NCBI GenBank assembly: GCA_023393915.1
Contig: JAEXBS010000021.1
Location: forward strand, 1 to 64,000
From: Bacteroidota bacterium
Lineage (GTDB): Bacteria > Bacteroidota > Bacteroidia > Flavobacteriales > Weeksellaceae
Length of the DNA: 64,000 bases
Direction: 5' to 3'
Below are positions 52,434 to 62,075 of the stretch, in pieces. The notes beneath the pieces were generated by a model. It made no database searches. It was given only the letters and a program-made list of their open reading frames with translations, and had not been told where the DNA came from. The stretch's first letter is position 1, and each line of letters opens with the position of its first letter. The position numbers and the translations under genes were made by a program.

Positions 52434-53438
52434 ATGTCAGAACTTACGCAGGCGGAGGATCTAAGGATGCTCACCGAAAAACTTCAGCGAAAGAATATTC
52501 AGCTCCAAGGACTTCGTAATGAAATAAACAAAGCCATTGTTGGTCAAACCTATATGATCGACCGGCTTTTGATTGGGCTTTTAGGAGGAGGTCACGTCCT
52601 ACTGGAGGGAGTACCAGGACTGGCAAAAACCCTTGCAATTAAATCCTTGGCTCAAGCGGTTCATGGGCAATTTTCCAGAATACAGTTCACTCCGGATTTG
52701 CTTCCGGCCGATGTGATTGGAACACAAATTTATAGTGTTAGGGATAACGATTTTCAAATTAAAACAGGACCTGTATTTGCGAATTTTGTTTTGGCTGATG
52801 AGATCAACCGTGCGCCTTCCAAAGTGCAGTCTGCCTTGCTTGAAGCGATGCAAGAGCGTCAGGTAACCATTGGGGAAACTACCCTCGATCTTCCTAGACC
52901 CTTTTTAGTTCTTGCTACCCAAAACCCAATCGATCAAGAAGGGACTTACCTTCTTCCAGAAGCGCAAAGCGACCGTTTTATGCTTAAATGCAAAATCGAT
53001 TATCCGGATTTTGAAGACGAAAGAGAAGTTTTAAGAAGGGTTTCTACTTCTTCTCAAGAAACCATCCGTCCAGTACTCACTTTAGAGGATATTCAGGAGG
53101 CGAAAGACCTCGTGCAATCGATTTACCTGGACGAAAAAATTGAAAAGTATATTTTGGATATGGTTTTTGCAACGCGCTTTCCTGAGCGCTACGGCCTATC
53201 GGAAATAAAAGAATACATCACTTTTGGAGCCTCTCCAAGAGCTTCGATTAATTTGGCGATTGCCTCGAGAGCTCATGCTTTATTAAGCAATCGCGCTTTT
53301 GTGGTGCCTGAAGACGTTAAGGCCATTGCAATGGACGTACTTCGACACCGGATCGGGCTCAGCTTTGAGGCAGAAGCTGAAGAAGTGGACGCAGAATCAC
53401 TTATTGATCGTATTTTAGCCAAAATTCAGGCGCCTTAA
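52434..53438 (+). CDS. moxR: MoxR-family AAA+ ATPase
   Basis: I use ATG 52434 (MSELTQAEDLRML; 334 residues); the earlier frame start at 52365 adds a stretch with no family likeness. Walker A is GVPGLAKT (59-66), Walker B with sensor is LADEINRAPSKVQSALLEAMQE, followed by LATQNPIDQEGTYLLPEAQSDRFM. MoxR ATPases act as chaperones that load metals or mature partners, typically working with von Willebrand A proteins. Here DUF58, BatA and BatB with such domains follow, so it heads the Bat operon. Confidence 0.95.
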   Translation: MSELTQAEDLRMLTEKLQRKNIQLQGLRNEINKAIVGQTYMIDRLLIGLLGGGHVLLEGVPGLAKTLAIKSLAQAVHGQFSRIQFTPDLLPADVIGTQIYSVRDNDFQIKTGPVFANFVLADEINRAPSKVQSALLEAMQERQVTIGETTLDLPRPFLVLATQNPIDQEGTYLLPEAQSDRFMLKCKIDYPDFEDEREVLRRVSTSSQETIRPVLTLEDIQEAKDLVQSIYLDEKIEKYILDMVFATRFPERYGLSEIKEYITFGASPRASINLAIASRAHALLSNRAFVVPEDVKAIAMDVLRHRIGLSFEAEAEEVDAESLIDRILAKIQAP

Positions 53439-53463
53439 TCCTTAAAGAGAAGAGAAGTATTTA

Positions 53464-54327
53464 GTGGACATTAAAGACCTTGTTCGAAAAGTAAAACAAC
53501 TCGAGATTCGTAGCAATCGGCGAACTCAAGCTTCCCTTATGGGGCAGTACCATAGTGCCTTTAAGGGCCAGGGGATGACGTTTTCTGAAGTAAGGCCTTA
53601 CCAAGACGGAGACGACATTCGTCGATTTGATTGGAATAAAACCGCTCGATTTCAAGAGCCTTACGTAAAGGTGATGGAGGAAGAGAGGCAACTCACCGTC
53701 ATGCTTATGGTGGATGTTTCCGCTTCGATGGATTATGGAACCTTTCAGGCGCTGAAAAGAGAATACGTCGCTGAAATTGCAGCGAGCATTGGGTTTTCTG
53801 CTGTGGGAAACAACGATAAAGTAGGACTTATTCTTTATTCCGATACAGTGAAGAAGGTGATTCCTCCTGCAGGAGGAAGAAAACATTTGCTTTCACTACT
53901 CTCTCAAATACTTTCTTATCCTTACGAGCCAACAGTCTCACGGACTTCTGAGGCTTTACAATACCTAATGCGGGTCTTTAAAAAACGCTCTTTTGTTTTT
54001 GTGTTTTCTGATTTTCATGATCCTTTGGAAGAGAAGATTTTTGGCGTCGCTAGTAGAAAAAACGAAGTGCTTTGCTTTCGAATCACCGACTCTAAAGAAA
54101 AAAAAATCCCAGATATTGGCTACGCTTTATTAAAGGACTCGGAAACCGAGCAAAAAGTGTGGGTTAATACTTCAAGTAAAAGGTGGCGTTATGAGTATGT
54201 AGAGGCCCAACGAAAAAAAGCCAAAGAATTAAAAGAACTGGTAGATCGTAATAATGCAGGACTAATTGAACTGGAAAGTGGAGACGATTATTTAAGACCT
54301 TTGTACCGTTATTTTCAAAGCCGTTAG
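53464..54327 (+). CDS. DUF58 domain protein with VWA fold
   Basis: GTG start at 53464 gives MDIKDLVRKVKQLEIRSNR, the usual opening. The DUF58 signature (YQDGDDIRRFDWNKTARFQEPYVK) is followed by a MIDAS motif DVSASMD of the VWA fold. 287 residues, no membrane segment. DUF58 proteins accompany MoxR ATPases and bind metal through the MIDAS site. It starts 25 bp after moxR and ends 1 bp before the next gene. Confidence 0.93.
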   Translation: MDIKDLVRKVKQLEIRSNRRTQASLMGQYHSAFKGQGMTFSEVRPYQDGDDIRRFDWNKTARFQEPYVKVMEEERQLTVMLMVDVSASMDYGTFQALKREYVAEIAASIGFSAVGNNDKVGLILYSDTVKKVIPPAGGRKHLLSLLSQILSYPYEPTVSRTSEALQYLMRVFKKRSFVFVFSDFHDPLEEKIFGVASRKNEVLCFRITDSKEKKIPDIGYALLKDSETEQKVWVNTSSKRWRYEYVEAQRKKAKELKELVDRNNAGLIELESGDDYLRPLYRYFQSR

Positions 54328-54328
54328 A

Positions 54329-55231
54329 ATGAGTAGAATAGTACCTCTTTTTTTGTTTATTTTCTTCTTTGCACCCTTAGCAAAGGCCCAAACGCTGTAT
54401 TCCGTACTCGAGAAATCCACCATTGCTCTTGGGGAACCTAATACCTATAAAGTTCGTATTGATCAGACCGGAGGGAAGGTAGTGGAGTCTGCGCCCAAAG
54501 GAGAGCTATTGCCATTTCATTTTGAAGAAATAAGCGATTCTATTGTTTTTAAGGGGGATCATTACGAGAGAATCATCACGTTTACCGTTTTTGAAGAAGG
54601 CGAGTTTCGGGTACCGGCCTACGAATTTAGAACCGGTGGAAAACTGCTTAAAACGATACCTTATCAATTAAAGGTGATTAATACGGCTCAAAAAGGCGAT
54701 GAGATTCATGATATTTTGCCCAATGAAAAAGTAGAGTTTACTTTAGCCGATTATTGGAATCAGTACAAATTCTATCTTTTGCTACTGCTTTTACTTCTTG
54801 CCATTATCTTTATTATCGTTCAGTTCATTCGTTACGGAAAGAAAAGAAAACAGGATCCCAAAGTAAGAACAAACGAGACTTTAAAGGCACTAAAACTGCT
54901 TAAAAAGAAAGGTTATATCGAGTCAGGAGACTTTAGAAGCTTTTATGTAGAGTTAATTGATCTCTCCAGAGGCTTTCTAAAGAAACAATACCAGATTCCA
55001 GCGGATGTGCTTTTGACCGAAGATTTGCTCGATTATATGAAGCTCAATCAAACCCTTTCTTTAGAAAACGAACAAATCATTGGAAAGGTATTTAGAACAG
55101 GAGATTTGGTCAAATTTGCCAAAACGTTTCCGGATCAAAATACCATGGAAACGGACTACGCTCTTATAGAATCCTGGGTAAAGAACTCAAAAAAGGATTT
55201 AGAATTTGAAAATTTGAGGACGGATGTTTAA
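54329..55231 (+). CDS. Bat-operon membrane protein of unknown function
   Basis: A signal peptide (about 1-20, PLAKAQ) precedes a beta-rich periplasmic domain (about 22-145), one membrane helix (about 150-168) and a cytoplasmic helical tail (about 170-300; GDFRSFYVELIDLSRGFLKKQ). The layout resembles a short BatD, with which it may share ancestry. Genes in this slot between DUF58 and BatA are common in Bacteroidetes. The stop overlaps batA by 8 bp. Confidence 0.82.
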   Translation: MSRIVPLFLFIFFFAPLAKAQTLYSVLEKSTIALGEPNTYKVRIDQTGGKVVESAPKGELLPFHFEEISDSIVFKGDHYERIITFTVFEEGEFRVPAYEFRTGGKLLKTIPYQLKVINTAQKGDEIHDILPNEKVEFTLADYWNQYKFYLLLLLLLLAIIFIIVQFIRYGKKRKQDPKVRTNETLKALKLLKKKGYIESGDFRSFYVELIDLSRGFLKKQYQIPADVLLTEDLLDYMKLNQTLSLENEQIIGKVFRTGDLVKFAKTFPDQNTMETDYALIESWVKNSKKDLEFENLRTDV

Positions 55232-56222
55232 TTTGAATTTCGAATTTCATTATCCCTATTTGCTTTTGCTGTTTTTGCTTTTGGTTCCTCTTTTTATTTG
55301 GGACTTAAGAAAAGCAAAGAGAGAGGGAGTAAAGGTGCCTACCACTCAGGAGGTGAAGAAAAGCGCTTGGGGTGAGAAAGTGGAATTTTTATTAAAATAC
55401 ACCAAATATTTGGTTCTTAGTCTTCTTATTTTGGCCTTAGCTCGACCGAGAACCTTCACTATTAGTGAGGACAGGGACGATTCCAAAGGAATTGATATTA
55501 TTTTAGCAGTCGATGTCTCGCTAAGTATGCTTTCAAAAGATTTAGAGCCCGATCGCTTGCAGGCACTTCAAGAAATTGCCACGCGTTTTGTACAGGAAAG
55601 ACCAGGAGATCGAATTGGCCTTGTCACCTATAGTGGTGAAGCCATTTCAAAAGTTCCAGTAACTTCGGATCATAAAATTGTCGTAGATGAGATTAAAAAT
55701 ATTGATCCCATTGAGCTGCAACCCGGAACGGCTATTGGAGAAGGACTTTCTGTGGCAGCGAGCCATTTAAGGCATTCGAAAACCAAAAGCAAAGTCATCA
55801 TTTTAATGACCGATGGCGTTAATACCATTGAAAATTCACTTTCGCCCTTAGTGGCGGCTGATTTAGCTCAAAGTCTTGGTATTAAGGTGTATACCATCGG
55901 AATTGGAACGAATGGTTACGCGTTAATGCCTACGAGTATAAATATTTTTGGAGAGCTTGTTTTTACTGAGGCTGAAGTGAAAATAGATGAGCCTACGCTT
56001 CTCGATATCGCACGAAAAACTGGAGGAAAGTACTTTAGAGCAACCTCTAATTCTGCATTAGAAGAAGTGTATTCAGAGATTAATCAACTAGAGAAATCCG
56101 AGCTCTCTTCAACCAAATTGTATAATTATAAAGAACACTATAAAATATTACTCTTTTTGGTCCTAGGCCTTATTTTATTAGAAGCCCTGGTCCGATGGGT
56201 CGTTTTTAAAACCATCCGGTAA
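55224..56222 (+). CDS. batA: BatA: membrane-anchored VWA protein
   Basis: The 332 residues have helices at about 8-27 and 60-74, a VWA domain with MIDAS D97-V-S99-L-S101 and a C-terminal helix (about 305-327). It is the BatA component of the Bacteroides aerotolerance operon. It overlaps the preceding gene by 8 bp and is 11 bp before batB. Role: with BatB and MoxR, probably in envelope homeostasis under oxidative stress, known from genetics of related bacteria rather than from a reaction. Confidence 0.93.
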   Translation: MFNLNFEFHYPYLLLLFLLLVPLFIWDLRKAKREGVKVPTTQEVKKSAWGEKVEFLLKYTKYLVLSLLILALARPRTFTISEDRDDSKGIDIILAVDVSLSMLSKDLEPDRLQALQEIATRFVQERPGDRIGLVTYSGEAISKVPVTSDHKIVVDEIKNIDPIELQPGTAIGEGLSVAASHLRHSKTKSKVIILMTDGVNTIENSLSPLVAADLAQSLGIKVYTIGIGTNGYALMPTSINIFGELVFTEAEVKIDEPTLLDIARKTGGKYFRATSNSALEEVYSEINQLEKSELSSTKLYNYKEHYKILLFLVLGLILLEALVRWVVFKTIR

Positions 56223-56233
56223 GTTATTTTCTT

Positions 56234-57244
56234 ATGATCGATTTTTCATTTGCCCATCCATGGTATTTGCTTTTGTTGCTATTGATTCCCCTTTTAGGAA
56301 TCGGGATGTACCGCTTTAAGAAGTGGCAAGAGGAGAAAAAAAGAAGTTTTGCCGATAAAAGGTTTTTAGAGGTTTTCTTTACTGAGAAGAAAGGGGGAGT
56401 ATGGGTGCCCATTGCCTTTCTTTTGGCCCTTACGTTAATCGTTATTGCACTGGCCGATCCCATTGGAGGAAGACAGGAGAGAGAAAGCTCACAAAGACTC
56501 AGTAATGTGATCTTTGTTTTGGACGTTTCCAATTCGATGAATGCCGAGGATACTGAGCCAAGTCGATTGGTAATGGCAAGAAATATTGTGCTTCAAACCA
56601 TGGACCGCTACCAAGAAGGAAGGGTCGGGCTTATTGCTTTTGCCGGGGACGCTAGGTCTTTAATGCCGCTTACGACCGATTTTTCAGCCATTGGACCTTA
56701 TGTAGGAGCCATGGAGTCTTCTACGATTCAAGTGCAGGGAACCGATTTTTTGAAGGCCGTTGAAGAAGCGGTAAAGAAGTTTTCTTCTGTTCCTAAAGGA
56801 TCGCGACAAATTGTACTGGTTTCCGATGGTGAGGACAATGAAGGAAACGATCAGCAGGCCCTTAAGCTAGCACAGAAAGAAGGCATACGATTGATAACAG
56901 TAGGGGTAGGAACGCCTGAAGGAGCTCCGGTTCCTGAGTACCTTTACGGTCAGCTTTTAGGATATAAAGTAGATCCTACGACAGGACAAAGCGTATTGAG
57001 TCAGAGGCAAGAAAAAGCCCTTCGCTCCCTAGCGGAAGGGACTTCGGGACGCTACATTGACGGCAATCATTTAGAAGAGGCTTCGCGTCAAATTCTTACG
57101 GCTTTACAGGAGCAGGAAGGAAAAACCACCTACTCGGTTCAAAGCGAAGGAGCGGAGCATTATTTTGTTTATTTTCTTTTGCCCGCAGTGGTTCTTCTCC
57201 TACTAATTTACTTTTTCAATCCAAAAGGAGAGACCAATCTCTAA
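56234..57244 (+). CDS. batB: BatB: membrane-anchored VWA protein
   Basis: The architecture equals BatA: helices at about 9-25 and 57-75, VWA domain with MIDAS D97-V-S99-N-S101, and a C-terminal helix (YFVYFLLPAVVLLLLIYF). 336 residues. The VWA surface LMPLTTDFSAIGPYV and VSDGEDNEGND are typical of BatB. It ends the first part of the operon; 98 bp separate it from batC. Confidence 0.93.
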   Translation: MIDFSFAHPWYLLLLLLIPLLGIGMYRFKKWQEEKKRSFADKRFLEVFFTEKKGGVWVPIAFLLALTLIVIALADPIGGRQERESSQRLSNVIFVLDVSNSMNAEDTEPSRLVMARNIVLQTMDRYQEGRVGLIAFAGDARSLMPLTTDFSAIGPYVGAMESSTIQVQGTDFLKAVEEAVKKFSSVPKGSRQIVLVSDGEDNEGNDQQALKLAQKEGIRLITVGVGTPEGAPVPEYLYGQLLGYKVDPTTGQSVLSQRQEKALRSLAEGTSGRYIDGNHLEEASRQILTALQEQEGKTTYSVQSEGAEHYFVYFLLPAVVLLLLIYFFNPKGETNL

Positions 57245-57327
57245 GAAAAGGGTGCTTTCTGCCTTAAATTCAGCGTTTTTAACCAAACTTTAACGAATCG
57301 ATGAGAATATATTAAGAGGAAAAGAAA

Positions 57328-57335
57328 TATTTTTG
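57328..57335 (+). promoter_or_regulatory. Possible internal -7 element before batC
   Basis: TATTTTTG matches TAnnTTTG and ends 7 bp before ATG 57343, so a transcript from it would be nearly leaderless. No -33 match is seen. Confidence 0.4.
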
Positions 57336-57342
57336 TAGCGGT

Positions 57343-58071
57343 ATGTCTAGACGTATTTTCTTTTCCATTCTATTTTCCCTGCTTGCATATTCATTGCCCT
57401 TTGCACAGACTTCTTACAAATCGCTCATGCATGAGGGAAATAAGAAATTTGACCGCGGAGATTTCTCCGGGGCCAGTGGTGATTTTTCTTCTGTCACGAA
57501 AGAAAATCCTAAGGATTTTGCAGGTCATTACAACTTAGGGAATTCACTTTACAAAGAAGGGAAATTTGAAGAGGCGGAGCAGGAGTTTAGTAAAGCTTTG
57601 GCCTTAGCGAGCTCGAAGAAGGAAAAAATGGCTGCGCATTACAACTTAGGGAATGCACTTATAAAAGGGGGCGATTTTCAAAAGGCAGCCGATGAGTATA
57701 AAAAAGCACTTAGGATAGATGCTTACAATGAACAGGCCCGTAGGAATTACGAAATCGCGATGCTCAAAGAAAAAGAAAAGGAGCAGAATCAAAGTGGAGG
57801 CCAAGGAGGGGGAGGAGAAAACCCTCAGGAAGGAAATGAAAAAGATCCTAATGGAAAGTCTCAGGACGGTGGCTCTAGTCCGGGAGGAACTCAAGGTGGA
57901 GCAGGATCTAATCCTGGAGAGGACAATAAAGCGCCTGTTGGACCTTCCATGCCTAAAGAAAAACAGAAGGCTTTATTAAACCGCGTTGAGGGTAGAGAGT
58001 CCGAGACGGCAAGAAGAATATTAAATAAAAATACCTTTTCCGTTCCTCAGAGTAACGCAAAGGATTGGTGA
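57343..58071 (+). CDS. batC: BatC: TPR protein
   Basis: A signal peptide (about 1-21) precedes two to three TPR units (GHYNLGNSLYKEGKFEEAEQEFSKAL, AHYNLGNALIKGGDFQKAADEYKKAL). The tail (about 145-200) is rich in Gly, Gln, Asn and Ser. 242 residues. BatC acts in the periplasm as the partner of BatA and BatB in the same operon. Its stop TGA shares one base with the batD start. Confidence 0.92.
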   Translation: MSRRIFFSILFSLLAYSLPFAQTSYKSLMHEGNKKFDRGDFSGASGDFSSVTKENPKDFAGHYNLGNSLYKEGKFEEAEQEFSKALALASSKKEKMAAHYNLGNALIKGGDFQKAADEYKKALRIDAYNEQARRNYEIAMLKEKEKEQNQSGGQGGGGENPQEGNEKDPNGKSQDGGSSPGGTQGGAGSNPGEDNKAPVGPSMPKEKQKALLNRVEGRESETARRILNKNTFSVPQSNAKDW

Positions 58072-59813
58072 TGTATAGAAAGGTTCCTTTTTTCTTATTT
58101 CTTATTTTGGCCGTAGTTTCCTACGGTCAGGTCAGTCTATTGGCCGATACGGACAAAAAGACCGTAAAAGAGAAGGAAAGATTTACGCTGTTTGTGATCC
58201 AAGAAATCAATGGTAACGAGCTCATCCAGGAAACTCCCCTGCGTACACCGGACCTTTCGAGATTCAATGTAATAGGACAAGGCTCGGTCAAGCAAACCTA
58301 CGGAGATCCTGCGACCAATACCTTAATCAATCAACTCATCTATGAGTTTTTACTTGAACCCAAAAATCCAGGAGTCCATAAAATTGGATCCTTTCTTGTA
58401 ACCGTCAACGGCAAGATTTATAAGACCGAACCTTTTGATGTGATTGTAAAAGAGGAGGAAGGTGCCGAGGTGGTTCGTCCGGAGTCAAGAGCACAAAACG
58501 TTAAACTCGATATGAATATTGACGAAAAGGAGCTGTTCCCCAACGAGCCCACTCTAGCAATTATTCGAGCTTACAGTGAAGACTTCAATCAACTGCGTCG
58601 CGTCGGAAAGGTACACTTTCCAAAAGCAGAACATGTTAGCTTTCGAACGGTCTCCCTTAATAAGGGTAATATTGAACAGAAAACCTCTGGGCGCTCTTCC
58701 CAGGTCATTGCGCTTGCCGTAGTTATCGCACACGAACCCGGAACCCATACGGTTCCACCTGTAAGTGCAGAGCTGAAAACAGAAGGCAAGAGTGAGAAAA
58801 AAATTAGAAGTAATGCAGTAAAGCTGCAGGTGAAAGAGTACCCTACGGCTCCCCCAAAAGCATATAGAGGGGCGGTAGGAAACTACGAACTTCGACTGGA
58901 TCCTAAGATTATAGAAGGACCTTTAGAAGTGGGAAAACCCATTGAAGTAGAACTTAAAGTTTCTGGAAAAGGTCAATTGGATCCTTCCATTTTACCGCGA
59001 CTAAAAGAAACCGATAACTACAATGTGTTTAAACCTGAAGTCTCTACCTCCTTTACAAAGGGTTCGAGTACTATGGAAGGTGAGGTAAAAGCGAAGTACC
59101 TTATAGTACCCAAAAAGCCCGGCTCTTTTGATTTACACACCGAAACCTTTGCCTATTTAGATCCAGAAAAAGAACTCTTCAGTGAGCTCTCGGCTCGTTC
59201 ACTACGATTAACGGTAATGACTCCAGAAGAAATCGAGAACGCAAAATCCACCCTGGATAAAGTAAACGAGTACACCAACAACGTATTAGAAACAGTTAAT
59301 ACGCCCGTTATCGAAACATCTGCCTACAAAGTCAAAAAGGAAGATACCTTAAGTTGGAAAGCGCTACTCTCGAACTACATACTGATCGCCGTATTTATCA
59401 TCCTTCTTCTTTTGTTCTACACGCTGGTTCGTCGAATGAGAAGCTCTGGGCCTAAAACCGCCGATCGAAATTTAGGGACCGTACGAGAGAAGGAAGAAGA
59501 AATTCGAGAATTACTTAAAGAAGAATCTAAAGTCGAGCTTTCTGATCTTAAGCTAGCTGCAGAAAGGGGAGATAAAAATGAATTTTTCTCTAGTTTCGAG
59601 GCTTTTTATGCTCAGATATGTAATGAGGTCCAAGCAAGGCACGGGAAAGATTTAAATTCTTATGTAGAAGCCACTTACGGAAAGTCGGAAAGAGAGGCGC
59701 TGCACAAATTCAATGAAAAGATCCGTATGGAGAAATACGCTCCTTCCCTTAGTACGGAGGCTTTACTTGAACTTTACGAAAAGACGGAAACAATCTTTTC
59801 AAAACTGCAGTAG
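58071..59813 (+). CDS. batD: BatD: membrane protein of the Bat complex
   Basis: I start at ATG 58071 (580 residues) because it shares a base with the batC stop; TTG 58065 would add two residues. A signal peptide ends at SYGQ. The periplasmic part contains repeated beta domains (about 22-430; GPLEVGKPIEVELKVSGKGQLDPS). One helix (about 445-463) leads to a cytoplasmic helical tail. BatD proteins of this size complete the BatABCD set. Confidence 0.92.
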   Translation: MYRKVPFFLFLILAVVSYGQVSLLADTDKKTVKEKERFTLFVIQEINGNELIQETPLRTPDLSRFNVIGQGSVKQTYGDPATNTLINQLIYEFLLEPKNPGVHKIGSFLVTVNGKIYKTEPFDVIVKEEEGAEVVRPESRAQNVKLDMNIDEKELFPNEPTLAIIRAYSEDFNQLRRVGKVHFPKAEHVSFRTVSLNKGNIEQKTSGRSSQVIALAVVIAHEPGTHTVPPVSAELKTEGKSEKKIRSNAVKLQVKEYPTAPPKAYRGAVGNYELRLDPKIIEGPLEVGKPIEVELKVSGKGQLDPSILPRLKETDNYNVFKPEVSTSFTKGSSTMEGEVKAKYLIVPKKPGSFDLHTETFAYLDPEKELFSELSARSLRLTVMTPEEIENAKSTLDKVNEYTNNVLETVNTPVIETSAYKVKKEDTLSWKALLSNYILIAVFIILLLLFYTLVRRMRSSGPKTADRNLGTVREKEEEIRELLKEESKVELSDLKLAAERGDKNEFFSSFEAFYAQICNEVQARHGKDLNSYVEATYGKSEREALHKFNEKIRMEKYAPSLSTEALLELYEKTETIFSKLQ

Positions 59814-59831
59814 TTTGTAAAAAAGAATTTC

Positions 59832-59839
59832 TACTTTTG
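59832..59839 (+). promoter_or_regulatory. -7 element for the MarC-family gene
   Basis: TACTTTTG matches TAnnTTTG, 25 bp before the ATG at 59865. A TTTG lies upstream at 59814-59817, with a spacer of only 14 bp, shorter than usual. Confidence 0.5.
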
Positions 59840-59864
59840 CGATATCTAGTTTTTTCTCTGGCCT

Positions 59865-60467
59865 ATGGAAATTTTTCAATACTTCTCATTTAAGGAAATT
59901 CTGACTTGTTCAATGGTTCTTTTCGCCGTTATTGATATTATTGGATCCATTCCAATTATTGTCAGTTTAAAGCAGAAGTTTGGTGAGATTGAATCGGGAA
60001 AAGCCTCTATTGTAGCAGGACTAATTATGATAGTTTTTCTCTTCGTAGGAAATAAAATTCTAGGCTTTATCGGGGTGGACGTGAACTCCTTCGCCATTGC
60101 GGGAGCCTTTGTGATTTTTGTCATTGCACTCGAGATGATTCTTGGGATCCAAATTCAAAGGCACGAAGAAGCCAAAGCCGCCTCCATTGTTCCCATCGCT
60201 TTTCCACTTATTGCAGGTGCGGGGACATTAACCACAACACTTTCCTTAAAAGCTCAGTACCATGATATTAATATCATTTTTGGTATTCTTTTAAATGTTG
60301 TTTTTGTTTTTTTAGTATTACGCTCAGCCGGTTGGATCGAAAAGAAAATTGGACGCTCCACCCTAAAAGTTATTGAGAAAGTTTTTGGAATCATCCTTCT
60401 GGCCATCTCCATTAAATTATTTACGAGTAACTTTGCTGAACTTATTCAAACTTACATCCATTTTTAA
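59865..60467 (+). CDS. MarC-family integral membrane protein
   Basis: 200 residues with six hydrophobic helices. Conserved MarC stretches include LFAVIDIIGSIPIIVSL near the start and VPIAFPLIAGAGTLTT in the middle. MarC was once thought to confer multiple antibiotic resistance but no transport role is established. It is read with a small membrane protein starting 8 bp downstream. Confidence 0.92.
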   Translation: MEIFQYFSFKEILTCSMVLFAVIDIIGSIPIIVSLKQKFGEIESGKASIVAGLIMIVFLFVGNKILGFIGVDVNSFAIAGAFVIFVIALEMILGIQIQRHEEAKAASIVPIAFPLIAGAGTLTTTLSLKAQYHDINIIFGILLNVVFVFLVLRSAGWIEKKIGRSTLKVIEKVFGIILLAISIKLFTSNFAELIQTYIHF

Positions 60468-60475
60468 TAATTCTT

Positions 60476-60673
60476 ATGCAGACTTTCTATAAAGTATTTT
60501 TGATTCTTTTCATCGTATTTTTTGCCGTTATTCTTTACGCTTTTGAGTGGGAAAAAGGATGGCTTCATGAGGACAACACGAAGTACTTGGTTTCTTTAGC
60601 AGGAACCATCGTAGGAGGACTTCTTACCTTTGTCTTAAGTACTTGGTCGAAACTCGCTTCAAAAAGAGGTTAA
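60476..60673 (+). CDS. Small two-helix membrane protein
   Basis: 65 residues with helices at about 5-23 (VFLILFIVFFAVILYAF) and 37-56 (VSLAGTIVGGLLTFVLSTW), separated by a charged loop. It follows the MarC-family gene by 8 bp. No family recognised. Its 3' end faces that of menF, 3 bp away, with no hairpin between them. Confidence 0.7.
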   Translation: MQTFYKVFLILFIVFFAVILYAFEWEKGWLHEDNTKYLVSLAGTIVGGLLTFVLSTWSKLASKRG

Positions 60674-60676
60674 GAT

Positions 60677-61639
60677 TTAGCCTTTCTTTAGGTGATCTAA
60701 TACAGCCCTGCTTTTTAATTCGGTCTCTTCCCATTCTGTTTCTGGATTGCTTTGTGGAGTGATTCCACCACCCACGAACAAATGAGCCTTATCGATATAT
60801 ATTCTGGCGCAGCGTAGGTTGACGTAGGCTAGGGTCTTTTCCTTTTGTTTGATCAGTAGGTAACCCGCGTAGTATTCCCTTGGGTAAGGTTCAAAGGTAT
60901 GGATTGCCTCTAAACAAAGTTCTTTGGGTCTTCCTAAAACGGCAGGGGTTGGATGGAGCTCCTTAATTAAAGGTTCTACTTGCTCCTTTTCTAAAGTCGT
61001 TGAGAAGTCCACTCTTAAATGCTTGATTCTGCCGGAAGGATGAGAATAGGGCTGAGATTCCTTAAACTCAGAATTTTCCTTTGAGACTACGTCTCTTACG
61101 TAAGAGGTTACCGCAGCTTGCTCCTTAATCTCTTTTTCACTCCATTCATGCTCCAGTGGGAGCGTGCCGGCCAGGGCCATGGTTTTAAACTCTTTACTCT
61201 TTTGATCGTACGAGCCTAGAAGTTCCGAGAAAGCTCCCATCCAGCACTCTTTATCTTTAATAATTAAATAAGTTAGGGCGGAAGGGTAGGCCGCTTTTAG
61301 GCTTAAGAAACTCTCTGCTAAAGAGAGTGAATCTATAGAAACTATTTTTCTTCTCGAAAGTACTAGTTTTTCCAATTGGTTTTTCTTCGTCCACTCGATG
61401 GCCTTCTGAGTTTTAAGGAGATAATCCTCTTTTGTTTCTTCTCGAAGGGGTGGCGAGGGGCTTAAGTCTTTAATGGAAAGCGGATAGGACCTTAGCTCTT
61501 CTTCTGAAATCGATTGAAGTGTGCCCGAGAAAGAAAGTTTTTCTTTTGCATCAAAAGAAATCAGTGAAAACTCGTCCTGCCCCTTATTTTCGTTAAGCGT
61601 TAAGATTTCAAGAGTATCGGGTAGTTGAAAGAAAACCAT
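60677..61639 (-). CDS. menF: Isochorismate synthase (chorismate-binding enzyme)
   Basis: The C-terminal chorismate-binding fold is clear: KLVLSRRKIV, MALAGTLPLEHEWSEKEIKEQ, HPTPAVLGRPKE and the final GGGITPQSNPETEWEETELKSRAVL. It converts chorismate to isochorismate, the first step of menaquinone synthesis. 320 residues, shorter than the E. coli enzyme, as is common in Bacteroidetes. The start overlaps the thioesterase stop by one base, and a DHNA-CoA thioesterase belongs to the same pathway, which supports MenF over a siderophore or salicylate enzyme. Confidence 0.9.
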   Translation of the reverse strand: MVFFQLPDTLEILTLNENKGQDEFSLISFDAKEKLSFSGTLQSISEEELRSYPLSIKDLSPSPPLREETKEDYLLKTQKAIEWTKKNQLEKLVLSRRKIVSIDSLSLAESFLSLKAAYPSALTYLIIKDKECWMGAFSELLGSYDQKSKEFKTMALAGTLPLEHEWSEKEIKEQAAVTSYVRDVVSKENSEFKESQPYSHPSGRIKHLRVDFSTTLEKEQVEPLIKELHPTPAVLGRPKELCLEAIHTFEPYPREYYAGYLLIKQKEKTLAYVNLRCARIYIDKAHLFVGGGITPQSNPETEWEETELKSRAVLDHLKKG

Positions 61640-62073
61640 TACTGAATTTTAGAGAGCGGAACGATGTTATTGGTCATCGTTGTATGATTGATTAAATTTC
61701 CTCTTTCGTCACGGATTTCGATTTGAGAAACGTGAAGTGTAGAGCCTTTGCGAATGAAAGTAGCTTTTCCTGTTACCTCTCCTTTTCTTATACTTCTTAA
61801 GTGATTGGAGTTGATATTGGTTCCTACAGGAGCAAATTTCTCGGTGTCCACATGAAGTACCGAAAGGCAGGATCCTAAGGTTTCTGCTAAGGCTACTGAG
61901 GCGCCGCCATGAAGGATGCCAAAGGGTTGGTGAACGCGCGCATTTACCGGCATAGTGGCCGAAAGGCTGCTATCATCAATATCCGTAAATACAATGCCTA
62001 AGGTATTTCCTAGAGTTTCTTTACTCCAATGGTTCAGCTCGTCGAGCTTTTGTTTTTTCTCTATCTCGGTCAT
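61639..62073 (-). CDS. Hotdog-fold thioesterase, PaaI/MenI-like
   Basis: 144 residues with the hotdog core HGGASVALAETLGSCLSV, where E of ALAE is the likely catalytic acid and the preceding HGG is the substrate loop. Adjacent menF suggests it hydrolyses 1,4-dihydroxy-2-naphthoyl-CoA in menaquinone synthesis; a general PaaI-like role is the alternative. It starts 2 bp after the acyltransferase stop. Confidence 0.85.
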   Translation of the reverse strand: MTEIEKKQKLDELNHWSKETLGNTLGIVFTDIDDSSLSATMPVNARVHQPFGILHGGASVALAETLGSCLSVLHVDTEKFAPVGTNINSNHLRSIRKGEVTGKATFIRKGSTLHVSQIEIRDERGNLINHTTMTNNIVPLSKIQ

Positions 62074-62075
62074 GA

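Noticed and set aside
52434..59813. MoxR-VWA operon as a ternary defence system
   Set aside because: Gene order and families match the common BatABCD aerotolerance operon in backbone sequence.
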